A stretch of 64,000 nucleotides of DNA from Benincasa hispida. Its lineage: Eukaryota > Streptophyta > Magnoliopsida > Cucurbitales > Cucurbitaceae. Position numbers and translations under genes: made by a program. Numbering within the stretch: position 1 is the stretch's first letter; each line of letters begins with the position of its first letter. The stretch lies in NCBI RefSeq assembly GCF_009727055.1, contig NC_052354.1:42793121-42857120 (forward strand), given 5' to 3'. This document shows positions 33,657 to 45,681 of the stretch, piece after piece. The notes under the pieces were generated by a model. The model searched no databases, had not been told where the DNA came from, and saw only the letters and a list, made by a program, of their open reading frames with translations.

Positions 33657-35392
33657 TGTTCAGACTCCCGGACTATTGTGTCGTAATTTCTCCCGGCCCG
33701 AGAAAAGATAATTTATTTTCACCGATCCAAGACTCATACTACAAACATAGCAAAGTGGTAAGATCGGGGTCGAATCCACAGGGAGACTATTGAATTAACT
33801 TAGACCAATTTATGAATTTCAAATAAAAGGGTTTTCGATGGTTCTTGATTTTGTTTATAAAATAAATTAAAAACCAAATAGAGAAGAATAAATAAGAGTT
33901 AGCACATTAAAGGGGATTGAATTAAATTAATGGAAAATCTTGGGATTAGTTTGTATGCTTTTTATTTTCTATCATTAGATACTAGTTAATTTCTTCAATT
34001 ATGTGAACCCCTCAACCTATTAGAAATTTTAATAGCCCAATTAGCCAATTTTGATAACAATATAAATTAGCCCTAATTTAGTTTAAAACTTTTCCTTCTC
34101 AGTGATATACAAGTTAAAACTGAAAAGCATTAAGTAAGGGTTCAATTGTCAAGACACACTACAAGCCGGACAACCACATCTTATAGCAGATTCATTTGGG
34201 AAGGATTATACTAGGACATACATGAATTTGACCAGAAAAAGTGTAGACCCTAAACATGCGATCCTAATACGTGTAACTTAATCAATCAATTATGCACAGG
34301 CTAGAATGATTTTGCATACAAGAAATTCAATAAATTAATTTGTCAGAAAAATTCATCGAAATTCTATTATTAATAATTCAAATCCACCCCAAGGGTTCAA
34401 AACAATTAAATAAATTAAACTAGTAAACTTCAAGAATTAAGAAATACAAACTATCCAAAGAAAATTACCTAGCCTTTGAAAGATATATTGAAATTACAAT
34501 GATCAAAGGAAAGAGTCGAGGCTGACTATGACGATGATCGATTGGCAATTTTGCTTCAATGGCTCCCAAAACTGAACTAAACTCTCAAATTTAACTCTAT
34601 TCAGAAGTATTTAGCAACAGGAATGCGTTAGAAGGCTGCTTGATTTCTTCATTTTTCAAATGTTGAAAACCAATGCAATATTTATAAGTTGCGCGCAGCG
34701 TCGCGACACATGGGAATAGCGTTCCAACGCTGCGGTGCGCATTGGAGAGCATTAGGCAAGCGTTGCAACGATGCATCCAACGCTTTCTTGTGTCGTCCGT
34801 TGAACAATTTTCCGTCAATCATCGCAACATTGCAACGCTTGGAAGGAGCGTTGAAACATGAGTGTTCTGCCTGACAGCGTTGAGGCTCGAGCATTAAGAT
34901 GCATTGCATTGTTGGCAACGATTCAATTTCGGAGCGTCACGACACTTGGGGCAGCGTTATAATGCTGGCCTGCACTTGATGCTACTGTCTTCCTGTGTCG
35001 AATGAGCATTTGATTGAGGCTTGTGAAGCATGTTGCGACACTGAGTGTTCTACCAGAAACTTTGTACTGGATGCTCGCTGCTCATTTTCTTGGTGCTCGA
35101 TGCTTATTTTCTTGGTAAAATTTGACTCGATGGTACTCGACAGCCCTTTGCTCGATGATACTTGATAATACTCGATGGTTGACCATACTCGATGGAAATT
35201 TGACAATCTCAACTCCTTTGAAGCCCGGATGCTTAAATCAACTCCAAATTGCTTCAAATTAACCTCGTTCGACTCCAAATCGCCAATAACCTCATCATTT
35301 CTCGGTACCTACAAAATAAGGAAATAAACATGTAAAATTCAATAACGAGCCAGAATTAAGCTAGGAATAATAGCTCTTTTTGATAGCTAACA
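33657..35392 (-). repeat. 3' LTR of Athila-type element A
   Basis: Starts TGTTCAGACTC and ends GATAGCTAACA. It is collinear with 44006-45681, with many substitutions and small indels. A TATAAATA on the minus strand near 34688 lies just downstream of a GC-rich array of GCGTTG/CAACGC words (34690-35060). CTCGATG words occur at 35100-35190. Length about 1.74 kb. A CCCTT-type flank on both outer sides suggests a 5-bp target duplication. Confidence 0.9.
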
Positions 35393-35405
35393 AACACCCC
35401 CAACT
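35393..35405 (-). other. Polypurine tract of element A
   Basis: The minus strand reads AGTTGGGGGTGTT immediately before the 3' LTR. A similar GTTGGGGGTGG occurs at about 36395-36407 inside the element. Confidence 0.65.
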
Positions 35406-36701
35406 TAAGACTTGATCGTCCCGAGCAAGATTATTACACTCAATCATGGGAATTGATAAGACTATCATTCACTCTATTCATCGAATCCTTTCCCTACTCT
35501 CAATAGTCTTAAGAGTCGCATCATATATCAAAATCAAACAATCACTTAATTGAGAATTGTTATAAAAAGTAAATTTTCAATCAAAGCCAAGTATGAATGA
35601 AACATTAAGACACGAAACTTTTTCATAAATCAAAAAGTACCAGGAAAAGTTTTATCCTACTCTCATTTCATCTTCCCTCTACTCTAGCTCAGTCATCAGC
35701 TCGAAACATAATGTTATTGCATATCAAAGAGCAATACTATCTAGGAGTGCCCAAAACTCACGCACACAAAATGTAGAAGGCATCAGTTTTACCTAAAGGG
35801 CTAGCTTTCACAGTCAATCGTCGGGAACCTATTACTCTTTTCTCGCGGGCTCTAACTGGATATGACGAAGTTGACTCTTTTCACCTCTATCCATACACAC
35901 ACATACACTATTTTTTGCAGGCATACCAGTTATGTCTCATTTTTATATGCATTTTTTTCTTTTTTTTTTTTTCATAAGAGAAAAGCAACTAGTATAATTC
36001 TCTTTTTTTTTTCCTCACACATAAGGCTGATATTTTCTCACTATCTAGTTTTACTCTCAGGCACTAAAAGTTGCTCCCAAGCCAATAGTGGACCTTTCGA
36101 GGTGACAACGAAAATCCGAGATGGGTAATCCCTTTCTAAGACTTTAAGGGACTTAAAACGGAAAAATCTTCAACCTAGGTTCATTTTACATGGTTCTCAT
36201 GGAAAAAAAAATTATAAAAAGCTCAAAATTGTGAAAATCACTCATTTTTAAGAACAAGCAACCCATTGAGTGCGTCATCAAATTGTCATTGAAAGGAAAC
36301 GGAAAACAGAGGAAACAAAAATATTTAAGCACTCATCATGATAAAAAATTTTATATTTTCACTCCAAATATTAAATCATCCGCAGCATGCTTCGCCCACC
36401 CCCAACTTAAAAACTATTCATTGTCCTCAATGTATATTCATGTTTTAACTCATGCTAAGGACAAAAAGAAAAAGGGGCAAGAGGGAACAGAAAAACTCCC
36501 CTGGATTTTTGGGGACAAACATGAACGTTTGACATCATTCTTTCAAGAGCCAAAATTTAGATTCCAAAGAAGAAAATTAAATGAAGTCAGCCTCTCTTTA
36601 ATTAAAAACAAAACGAAGAAAGCAAAAGAAATTCAAACTCCTGGATGCCTCCAAGTAGCACAACATTTAACGTCTTTTGCTTGAAGCCTAGTGATACGGG
36701 C
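35406..36701 (-). other. 3' untranslated region of element A
   Basis: Lies between integrase and 3' LTR, where some Athila elements carry an env-like ORF. No transmembrane-containing ORF is present on the coding (minus) strand. The minus-strand island GACGTTAAATGTTG...GGAGGCA (about 36645-36675) resembles a segment conserved after pol in Athila elements. Confidence 0.5.
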
Positions 36702-37162
36702 TTAAGTGATAGAAGGTGGAGTCAACATAAGTCTTGAACAAACAACGTTAACTTCTCCATCATTGAAAAGTTTAAGGCGGTGTCTAGTAAATTTGAACTC
36801 TTTCCTCGTCTCTGGACTCCTAATCTTCACTGCACCATAAGGAAACACATTATAAAAGGGACCAAACCAATTAGATTTTAGTTTATCGGGCATAAGTGAT
36901 AGCTTTGGATTGTAGAGCAACATTTTTTGTCCAACTCGAAATTCCTTCCTCAAGATACCCTTATCATGTATTAATTTTGACTTTTCCTTGTACATTCTTG
37001 AGTTCTCATATGCTTCCAAGCGTAGTTCCTCCAATTCATGTAGTTCCAATAATCTCTCCTCACCGGCTTAGGTTAAGTTCATATTATATTGCTTAACAAC
37101 CCAATATGCTCTATGCTCAATTTCGACTAGTAGATGGCATGTTTTGCCATAGACAAGTGATG
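36702..37162 (-). pseudogene. Athila A integrase C-terminal part
   Basis: The minus strand reads VYGKTCHLLVEIEHRAYWV, then a stop, ERLLELHELEELRLEAYENS, FRVGQKMLLYNPKLSLMP, KLKSNWFGPFYNVFPYGAVK and FTRHRLKLF. These are the post-catalytic and GPY/F-like blocks of a gypsy integrase. The DDE core that should precede VYGKTCH is missing; LTR F occupies that place. Confidence 0.8.
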
Positions 37163-37164
37163 CA

Positions 37165-39285
37165 TGTCATCACTTGGCCTTTTACTTAGAATTATGAAGG
37201 TTGTTAGGCATATGCGTCGATCATGCTAGGAATTCATGAGGAAAAGAGTTTGCGTCGAGCAGCATATCGAATCTTAGTTAATCTATTACTTTGCGTTAAT
37301 TATGCGTCCAATGTTTTATTTTTGTAGCCAATGCAGGAAATGAACGGAAACGTGAAAATTAGACCATTGCATAGACGACCGCATGCGGAGAAACACTCCA
37401 TCGCAAGGCAAATGCATTGATCAACGCATGGATGTTGCGGTAATCAGCCGTATGCGTCCATCGCATGGAAGTTGCGCTCGTCAAGCGATTGCAGTCATCA
37501 TGTAGAGTTGCGGTGTTATGTGAATGTGGCCATTGAATGACTGTGGCTACGCGACAACGCATTCTAATGGGATCAACGCAAAGTTGGTGGAATGAACGCC
37601 CCACTCACCACGGCATCTACCTCGAGAAAATCCAAAGCTGATGCTGACATTTCACCTACCACCCGCCGTTGGTGGCAGAGGTTCAGAAAGGACTAACGCG
37701 CCGAACGTCAGACTCAGAGCAGTCCAATTAATGCTGTTGGCGTGTCCAAACTCTATAAAATAGAAGCCGATGAGCAAAATTCCAAAATCATCCGGGGGGA
37801 GGATCCTTGTGAACCGGGGACTTTCCTCGTGATCCGACAATTGCGTGAGAAAATGGCTGAGAGTTCTCACCTCCTTCATCCATTCCCGAGTGACGACCGG
37901 AGCCTTCGACCGAAGCTAAGATCTCGAGAGAGTCAGCTCCTCCACCATTCCATGGCACCACCAGCAGACTTGGCACACATCCGCTGGAAGCAAATCTTTG
38001 CTTCGCAGCCGGTCATTCTTTTTCCTTTCTTTTTCTATATTGTTTTGTATGAACATTTTGGAATTAAGAAATTAATACAATGTGTTTTTCAATGCATTTA
38101 TCTTTTTCCTCTCGACTTCATCTCCATCTTCTTGCTTAGCATCTTTAACTTTCATTGCAACACTTAGTGGGATTGCTTAGGTATTGCATACTTAATCATG
38201 TGGATTAGGGATAATGAAGCATGCAGCAACCCACCGAGAGGTGTGCGTTGCACAAGTATGTGGATTTAATGTTATTTTCTTAGTGTGAAAGCTGTACATT
38301 AACGTCTGTCTATGGGCTAGCGCATTGCTTGTCTATGAGTGAAGTCAGCCAACAATCAACTGCCCGACGAGGGTAAGTGGTTGGACACAGTAAGGCAGTA
38401 TGCGTTGTTCACTAGGGATAGTAGCAACCGTAGGTCAGCGAAGTTTATGCGATTGTCTTGTATTATGTATGCTTCATTCGTCCACTAGGGATACTCGGGA
38501 GGGTAGTCTAAGGACAAGATCTAGGCTTGGGAAGGTCAAGTCAGAATCTAGGCTTGGGAGAGCCAGATTAGAACACATAAAACAAGAGATAGGCACTTAG
38601 AAATGAGCATTATTTGTTATTAACACATCGCATGCATCCTAGAGATAGGATACGATTGAATGCGGTCACCTTGCTTTCATGCATTTTGCATCATCGCATA
38701 GGACAAGAGTAGAGACTTAAGAATAAACTTTATGGACACTTTGCATTCAACACATGCTTCCTAGAATTAAGAGCACCGCATTTCCATTGGAAAATGACTT
38801 GCTGTGTATGGTTGTGACATGATCGCATAGTCTTGCGCAGACTAAGGTTCCCTTGCGGTCACTCTTAAGGGTTGCAATGAAAACATCTCCGCATTTTATC
38901 CATTTTCCCATTCATTTATTTCATTTTAAGGTTTGTTGCATCTCTACCTTTCATGCATATTCTCATTGCGTTATCTGATAGATGGGAGTAGGAGTAGGAT
39001 TAACTTAACAATATCCCCTCCATTCTTTTATTCAACCGCCGCATGCACAATCACCGTAAACATATAGTTACAAGTCCCTATGTTCGACCTCCGATTACCC
39101 CAGAAACTTGTGTTCATGTTATACTTGGTGTGAACGCATGAAAACTTGTGGCAGGACGCATGGTCATCGCATACATTCGTAACTCATTATTCACTCCAAC
39201 GCATGACCATTGACGCATGGCTATCAACGCATATTTTAGGAACATGCATCGCATAATGCATCCAAGGGAAGTTGGTTGTCGAGTA
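37165..39285 (+). repeat. LTR F: isolated LTR-like insertion inside element A
   Basis: Non-coding, plus strand. Segments match, in reverse complement, LTR E: for example GAGGGTAGTCTAAGGACAAG (38496-38515) against CTTGTCCTTAGACTACCCTC-type sequence near 49490-49505, and CGCATGCATCCTAGAGATAGGA against about 49365-49380. It also shares with the LTR of element B the phrase AGTCCCTATGTTCGACC near its 3' end. A TATA motif (CTCTATAAAATAG) lies at about 37751. No gag/pol adjoins it, so it behaves as a solo LTR. Edges are approximate. Confidence 0.65.
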
Positions 39286-39289
39286 AAAT

Positions 39290-39820
39290 TGACTTCCAAT
39301 TTCCGCCTATCAAGACAAGCATAAAGTACAAACTAGTCAATGAACAAAGAATTCCAAATCAACCCACTATCCAAAACTTTCCTAGCAGTTCTTTTAGGAC
39401 TAAAATGCCCACCGCAGGCCATCTCATGACAAAATGCAAGCACAGAATCAAACTTCTCATCTGGGACACACCTTCTAATGATTTGGTTAGCACAAATCTT
39501 CGAAAGGTATGGTGGACCCCAAACAAAATACTTTGAATCACTCCTTAATTTGGCCTTCCTAGAACTAGGCATATCATAAGGAAACTTACTAGTAACTAGG
39601 AAATTTACCATGTCGACATACCATGGAGAGTGTGGCAATCTGAAACAAGAACTCGTCTGGAAAATCCTCTCATACAGGCATAGGGTTCTCTTCTTGAACT
39701 ATCCTGCTCAAATGGTCAGCTACCAAGTTTTCTACTCCTTTCCTATCCTTGATAGTGAAATTAAATTCTTGAAGGAGGAGCATCCAACGCAGAAGTCGGG
39801 GATTTAACTTCTTCTTGGTC
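39290..39820 (-). pseudogene. Athila A integrase zinc-binding region
   Basis: The minus strand gives PWYVDMVNFLVTSKFPYDMP, then KYFVWGPPYLSKICANQIIR, VLAFCHEMACGGHFSPKRT and LDSGLIWNSLF: the H2C2 (HHCC) region preceding the integrase core. It is cut by LTR F. Upstream (39640-39820) the RNase H/integrase linker persists in shifted frames. Confidence 0.8.
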
Positions 39821-39821
39821 A

Positions 39822-40562
39822 TCAGGTATCTGAGAGCAGAGTGATCAGTAAAGATAGTAATAGAAAATCAAGAATGTAAGAACGAAATTTATCTAAAGCA
39901 AAAACAATAGCAAAAAATTCTTTCTCAGTCGTGGTGTAGTTAATTTGGGTAGGATTCAGGGTCCTTGATGCAAAACATATGACATGACTCTTCTTATCGA
40001 CCCTTTGTCCTAGTACTGCTCCAACTGCTAGATTGCTAGCATCGCACATGATCTCGAACGATACATTTCATTGTGGAAGTTGCAAAATCGGGGTGGTGGT
40101 CAGCTTCTCCTTCAAAGTGTCAAAGGCCTCCTGACACTTATTGTCAAAATCAAATGGAACATCCTTCTGAAGCAATGTTGACAATGGTAGTGCCAATATC
40201 AAAAAGTCCTTAATAAAATGCCTGTAGAAACCTGCACTACCAAGAAAAGAACGAATCTCCCTAAAACATGTAGGATAGGGGAGGTGAGCAATAACATCTA
40301 TCTTAGCTTTGTCTACCTTAATTCTCTTTTCAAAAACTAGATGTCTTTGAACAATCACATGAGAAGCCATAAAATGACATTTTTCGTAATTCAAAACAAG
40401 GTTAGCTTCAATCAATCGTCTTGATACTAAGCTAAGATGCAAACAATCCTCAAAAGACTCTTTGTAAACCATAAAATCATCCATAAATACCTCTTTGCAC
40501 TTTTCTATAAAATAAGAAAATATACTCATCTTACACCTTTGGAACGTACCTAGGCATTGCAA
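39822..40562 (-). pseudogene. Athila A RNase H and RT thumb
   Basis: Two frames: KEVFMDDFMVYKESFEDCL through RSFLGSAGFYRHFIKDF and KCQEAFDTLKEKLTTTPIL, then MCDASNLAVGAVLGQR, ICFASRTLNPTQINYTTTEK and FFAIVFALDKFRSYI. The FMDD catalytic box of reverse transcriptase is intact here. A stop separates PILQLPQ from MCDAS, and a frameshift disrupts the end of RNase H. Confidence 0.8.
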
Positions 40563-41193
40563 AGCCCAAATGGCATCCTCCTAAAGGCATACGTACCGTA
40601 ACTGCAGGTGAAGGTGGGTTTTCTTGGTCTTCTTGGGCAATGGGGATTTGGTAGAATCCAGAGAAGGCATCAAGAAAACAGAAAAATGATTTTTCGGCGA
40701 GCCATTTCATCATTTGATCTAGGAAAGGTATAGGGAAGTGATCTTTCTTGGTTATCTCGTTAAGCTTTCGAAAATCGATGCACATTTTCTAACCATTTTG
40801 TACATGCATTGGCACCATTTCACCCATATCGTTCTCCACAATTGTCATGCCAGTCTTTTTGGGGACAACATGGATAGGACTTACCCATTTGCTGCCAGGA
40901 ATTGGGTAAATGATTCTGACTTCATTGAACTTGATAATTTCTTTGAGAACGACATCCTTCAAATTGGGGTTTTGTCTTTTGAGGGGCTGAACTATGGGCT
41001 TGGCTTCTTCCTCTAGAGTGATCCTATACATGCAAAGAGAAGGGCTTACTCCCTTCAGATCATCTAGAGTCCAACCAATGGCCTCCTTGTAAGTTTTTAG
41101 AGTTTCAATTAAGGATTTCTCTTGGGCAGGCGTCAACTCCCTAGAGATTATGACTGGAAGGGTGTTCCTTTCTCCCAAGTACACATATTTCAT
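40531..41193 (-). pseudogene. Athila A reverse transcriptase, N-terminal half
   Basis: Typical Athila blocks in order: MKYVYLGERNTLPVIISREL, EAIGWTLDDLKGVSPSLCMY, SKWVSPIHVVPKKTGMTIVE, then a stop after VQNG, MCIDFRKLNEITKKDHFPIP, WLAEKSFFCFLDAFSGFYQI and a frameshift before the FGLCNAP-type segment. At least three inactivating changes. The tRNA-Asp-like primer site and the DLGAS-type protease agree with Athila lineage. Confidence 0.8.
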
Positions 41194-41229
41194 ATGGCTA
41201 GGGAGAGCCTTCAGCTCAATCCCTTGTAC

Positions 41230-42145
41230 CTACAAATCAAGAATATTGAAGTCAGAAGAAGTTTCTTCTAATTTGCTTACATTAACAACAGAAAGAGATA
41301 AATCATGTGAATCAGGTGAATATAAATCAATGCAGGGAGCAACCAACATGCTAGAATTATTATCATCATCATGCAACACAATATCATCAATAACATCATG
41401 CACCTCAATGAAACACAAGGACAGATATTCCTCAGGAAATTTCATGGCATCATATATGTTAAAAGAAACAACTTCCCCATCAAATTCTACAGATAGATAG
41501 CTCTTATCTACATCAATTTTTCTCTTAGTAGTTTTCATGAAGGGTCTACATAACAGAACTGTAGAAGACGAAGGTGTAGAAATTTCATCCATTTTTAGTG
41601 TATAGAAATCGACTGGGAAAATCAAGTCCTTAACTTACAACAGTACATCCTCAACAATCCCTAAGGGTTGAATATAAGATCTATCAGCTAGTTGGATGCA
41701 TAACATCATGCGCCTCAATCAAACACAAGGACAAATATTCCTCAGGAAATTTCATGGCATCATATATGTTAAAAGAAACAACTTCCCCATCAAATCCTAC
41801 AGATAGACAACTCTTATCTACATCAATTTTTCTCTTAGCAGTTTTCATGAAGGGTCTACATAACAGAATTGTAGAAGACGATGTTGTAGAAATTTCATGC
41901 ATTTTTAGTATATAGAAATCGACTGGGAAAATCAAGTCCTTAACTTACAACAGTACATCCTCAACAATCCCTAAGGGTTGGCTATAAGATCTATCAGCTA
42001 GTTGGATGCATATATCAGTTTTTTGCAAATCATTCAATTTCAAATCCTCATAAACATGATAGGGCATGACATTAATAGAGGCTCTTAGATCTAACATGGC
42101 ATGACGAATGACTCTATTACCAATGACGCAGGGCAAAGTGAACAA
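41230..42145 (-). pseudogene. Athila A aspartic protease and linker, with internal tandem duplication
   Basis: LPCVIGNRVIRHAMLDLRAS then INVMPYHVYEDLKLNDLQ gives the protease active site with D present, but the usual DLGAS reads DLRAS. LADRSYSQPLGIVEDVLL and LLCRPFMKTAKRKIDVDK follow (family form ILGRPFLxT). The LADRS-to-HDVM segment occurs twice because of a tandem duplication of about 310 bp. Stops lie in both copies. Confidence 0.8.
41390..42010 (-). repeat. Tandem duplication, about 310 bp, within protease region
   Basis: GATCTATCAGCTAGTTGGAT occurs at about 41678 and about 41988, and ACATCATGC(A/G)CCTCAAT at about 41392 and about 41702, both with offset 310. The copies are nearly identical, with roughly one substitution per few dozen bases. 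Confidence 0.9.
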
Positions 42146-42439
42146 ACTTAGGTCTCGACATGTTTCAGGAGAGCCGATACATTCTTACCTACCACTGCCT
42201 TTTCTCTATCCTTACCTATCCTCTTTTTGATGCACAAATTCTTAATGAATTTAGCATACTTGAGGATCTGCTAAATTGCATTCAAGAGAGGAATGTTTAT
42301 CTAAGCCTTTTTGAACATTTCGATCAACTCCTCATCCCTCTGTTCTTGTTTTGGTCTTGCTAGCCTACTAGGAAATAGAGCTTTAGGAATATAAGGTTCA
42401 ATAGAAGGTGAAAGAAGAGTACTTACCTTAGGAGTAGAT

Positions 42440-43898
42440 GGTCATGCTTCAGATTTACTCTCATTGTTCTCAGCTTCTTCTTTGGGCTTTCCAAGTGGAG
42501 ATAGGTTGTCTGAAGGAAGCTCTTTACCACTCCTGAGTGTGATGGCACTAATGTTGGCATGGTCTGGTTGTGCAGGAAACTTCCCCGAACCCTTGTTTTC
42601 TATTCGACTCACTACAGTAGTTAACTGCATGACCTGAGTCCTTAGATTAGTCATGCTTGCCCTAGTTTCTTGCTGATAGGCCTTTGTGTCCTTTGATAGC
42701 TGGAAGGAGTCTTTTTGCAGTTGCTGAATTTCCTATTGAAATTTAAGGGAATTATCAACCAAAGGTTTAACAATGTCTTTTGAAGACATACCTGAGGAAG
42801 ATGAAGACTGTTGATTGGAATGATTAGAACTGTCATGCCCTTATCCTTGGCCTCGACCTCCCCATTTGAGATTAGGGTGACCACACCATCCTGAATTGTA
42901 TATTGGGTTATGTGGGTCGTACTTCCTTTGGTAACCCCCAACTGCGTTGACTTTTGCTTGAGGACATGCTTCTGAGGCGTGTCCTGGTACTTCTCAGGCT
43001 CCATAAGCCTTGACTTGAGCAACTCCTCCTTAGGCCAACTACGTCACAAGATAAGTTAAGTTAGAAAGTTGAGCTTTTAATTCTTTAATCTCAAAATTAC
43101 CAGTTAAATCAGATTCAGTGGCCCTAGTGACAAAATTCTGGTTATTCTCAACCATGCGTGATATCAATTCCTAGGCCTCCCTAGGCGTCTTGTCAGTAAG
43201 AGCACCTCCAGCTGGTGAGTCAATTGAGTTCCTGTCAATGGTAAGGAAACCACTATTGAAGTATTGAATCAATAATTGGTCAGAAATCTGGTGAGAGGGG
43301 AAACTAGCACATAACCGTTTATAACATTCCCAATACTCAGATAAAGACTCACCCACAAACTCTTTAATGCCACATATATCTTTTCTTATGGAATGAGCTC
43401 TAGAAGCCGAAATATTTTTTTCAAGAAATTTCTTTCTGAGTTCATTCCAAGTAGTGATTGATCCTGAAGCCAAGTAGTACAACTAATCCTTGGCATCATC
43501 CTATAGTGAAAAAGAAACACCCTAAGGTTTAGTTGCTCTTTTGTGACTCCGTGAGGTCTCATACTTATGCAAACCATATGGAAGTCCTTAATGTGTTTGT
43601 GGGGGTTCTCCCCTGCATGCCCTCTGAAGGTTGGCAGTAGATTGATTAGCCCCAATTTAAGTTCGAATGGCACTATGGTAGGTGGAAATACGATGCACAG
43701 GGGTTGCTGGTCCATGTCAGGTTCTGCCAACTCCCTCAAGGTTTTCACACGAACTACCTCTCCCATTGTTGTGTTGTCAGTAACTTCTGGATGTTCTTCT
43801 TTTGGGATCTTTTCTCTACATCTCCTTTGGATTCTCCTCTCCTCCTGGTTAATATCTACAAGAAAAATGAAATATACACTCTCAGAGGAGCGAGTCAT
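42440..43898 (-). pseudogene. Athila A gag
   Basis: The N-terminal half (43898-43386) holds FELKLGLINLLPTFRGHAGE, PHKHIKDFHMVC and KEQLNLRVFLF. A frameshift leads to YYLASGSITTWNELRKKFLE, ASRAHSIRKDICGIKEFVGE and SFPSHQISDQLLIQYFNSG (43482-43171). The C-terminal part is in further pieces, ending in LRTQVMQLTTVVSRIE and ISAITLRSGKELP (42654-42442). These are the classic Athila gag blocks. Several stops and frameshifts make it non-functional. Confidence 0.85.
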
Positions 43899-43984
43899 AA
43901 ACCAAAGGGAACTAAAGACTTTCCTTTTATTTTTTATTTTATTAAAAGGAATCCAAAAATTTTTCTAGGCTAATTGCCAAGTTT

Positions 43985-44002
43985 CCCTAGTAATGACACC
44001 AA
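43985..44002 (-). other. Primer binding site of element A (tRNA-Asp-like)
   Basis: The minus strand reads TTGGTGTCATTACTAGGG, three bases inside the 5' LTR. It is a mutated form of the TGGCGCCGTTGCCGGGG site used by Athila/Tat elements, with C/G-to-T/A transitions as expected from methylated-cytosine decay. Confidence 0.65.
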
Positions 44003-44005
44003 TTT

Positions 44006-45681
44006 TGTTCAGACTCTGGGACTAGTGTGTCATAACCGTGCCTGGCTCGAGCAGAGATAATTTATTTTCACCGATCCAAGATTTATGCTACAAACATAGC
44101 AAAGTGGTAAGATCGGGGTCGAATCAACAGGGAGACTGTTGAATTAACTTAGACCAATTTATGAATTCCAAATAAAGGGGTTTTTGATGGTTCTTGATTT
44201 TGTTTATAAAATAAATTAAAAACCAAATAGAAAAGAATAAATAAGAGTTAGCACATAAAAGGGGATTGAATTAAATTAATGGATAATCTTGGGATTAGTT
44301 GGTATGCTTTTTATTATCGATCATTAGATACTAGTTAATTTTTTCAATTATATGAACCCCTCAACCTATTAGAAATTCTAATAGCCCAATTAGCAATTTT
44401 GATAACAATCTAAATCAGCCCTAATTTAATTTAAAACTTTTCCTTCTCAGCGACATACAAGTTATAACTGAAAAGCATTAAGGGTTCAATTGTCAAGACA
44501 CACTACAAGCCGGACAGCCACATCTTATAGCATGATTCATTTAAGAAGGATTATACATGAATTTGGCCAGAAAAAGTGTAGACCCTAAACATACGATCCT
44601 AATAAGTGCAACTTAATCAATCAATTATGCACAGGCTAGAATGATTTTGCATACAAGAAATTCAATAAATTAATTTGTCAGAAAAATTCATCGAAATTCT
44701 ATTATTAATAATTCAAATCCACCCAAAGGGTTCATAACAATTGAATAAATTAAACTAGTAAACTTTAATAACCAAGACATATAAACTATCCGAGGAAAAT
44801 TACCTAGCCTTTAAAAGGAATATTGGATGTACAATGATTAAAGGAAAAAGTCGAGGCTGACTATGACGATGATCGATTGGCAATTTGGCTTCAATGGCTC
44901 CCAAAATTGAACTCTCAAAATTAACTCTATTCGGCAGTATTTAGCAATAGAAATATGTTAGAAGGCTACTTGATTTCTTCCTTTTTCGAATGTTGAAAAT
45001 CGATGCAATATTTATAAGTTGCACACAGCGTCCGATGCTGAGGAATAGCGTTGCAACGCTGCGGCGCGCATTCGAGAGCATTGGGCAAGCATTGCAACGA
45101 TGCATCCAACGCTTGCTTGCGCCGCGCGTTGAACAATTTTTCGTCAACCATCGCAGCGTTGCAACACTGACTGTTTTGCCTTATAGCGTTGAGGTGTGTT
45201 GCAACACTAGTAATAATTCAACTCCAGAGCATCGTGACGCTTGGGCCAGCGTTGTACTTGATGCTACTGCCTTCCAGCATCGAATGAGCATTGGACTAAG
45301 GGTTGTGAAGAGCGTTGCGACGTCGAGTGCTCTACCAGGAACTTGTTACTCACTTCTCGCTTACTCGATACTCGCTACTTATTTTCTCGATGTTCAATGC
45401 TTATTTTCTTCGTAGTATTTGACTTGATGGTACTCGACAGCCCTTTGCTCGATGGTACTCGATGACTGACCATACTCGATGGCAATTTGGCAATTTCAAC
45501 TCCTTTGTAGCCCGAATGCTTAAATCAACTCAAAATTGCTTCAAATTAACTTCGTTTGGCTCCAAATCACCAATTCTACCTCATGATTGCTCAATACCTA
45601 CAAATGAGGAATATAAACATATAAAATCCCATAATGAGTTCGAATTAACCTAGGAATAATAGCATTTTTTGAGAGCTAACA
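44006..45681 (-). repeat. 5' LTR of Athila-type element A
   Basis: Begins TGTTCAGACTC, ends GAGAGCTAACA, about 1.68 kb, collinear with the 3' LTR. TATAAATA (minus) near 45013 lies downstream of the GCGTTGCAACGC-word array (45040-45330). CTCGATG words recur at 45355-45480. It is flanked on the right by CCCTTG and then by copia C RNase H. Confidence 0.9.

Noticed and set aside
36283..36684. Plus-strand ORF of 133 codons in the Athila A 3' region, possible env-like gene
   Set aside because: It is antisense to the element and low-complexity. The element strand shows no signal peptide or transmembrane ORF there.
37742..38167. ORF of 141 codons with a hydrophobic C-terminus in LTR F
   Set aside because: It lies just after a TATA motif inside an LTR, has no counterpart frame in related LTRs E and D, and shows no domain.
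44990..45415. Plus-strand ORF of 141 codons in the right LTR of A
   Set aside because: It arises from the repeated GCGTTGCAACGC words. The left LTR lacks an equivalent frame of that length, and it is antisense to the element.
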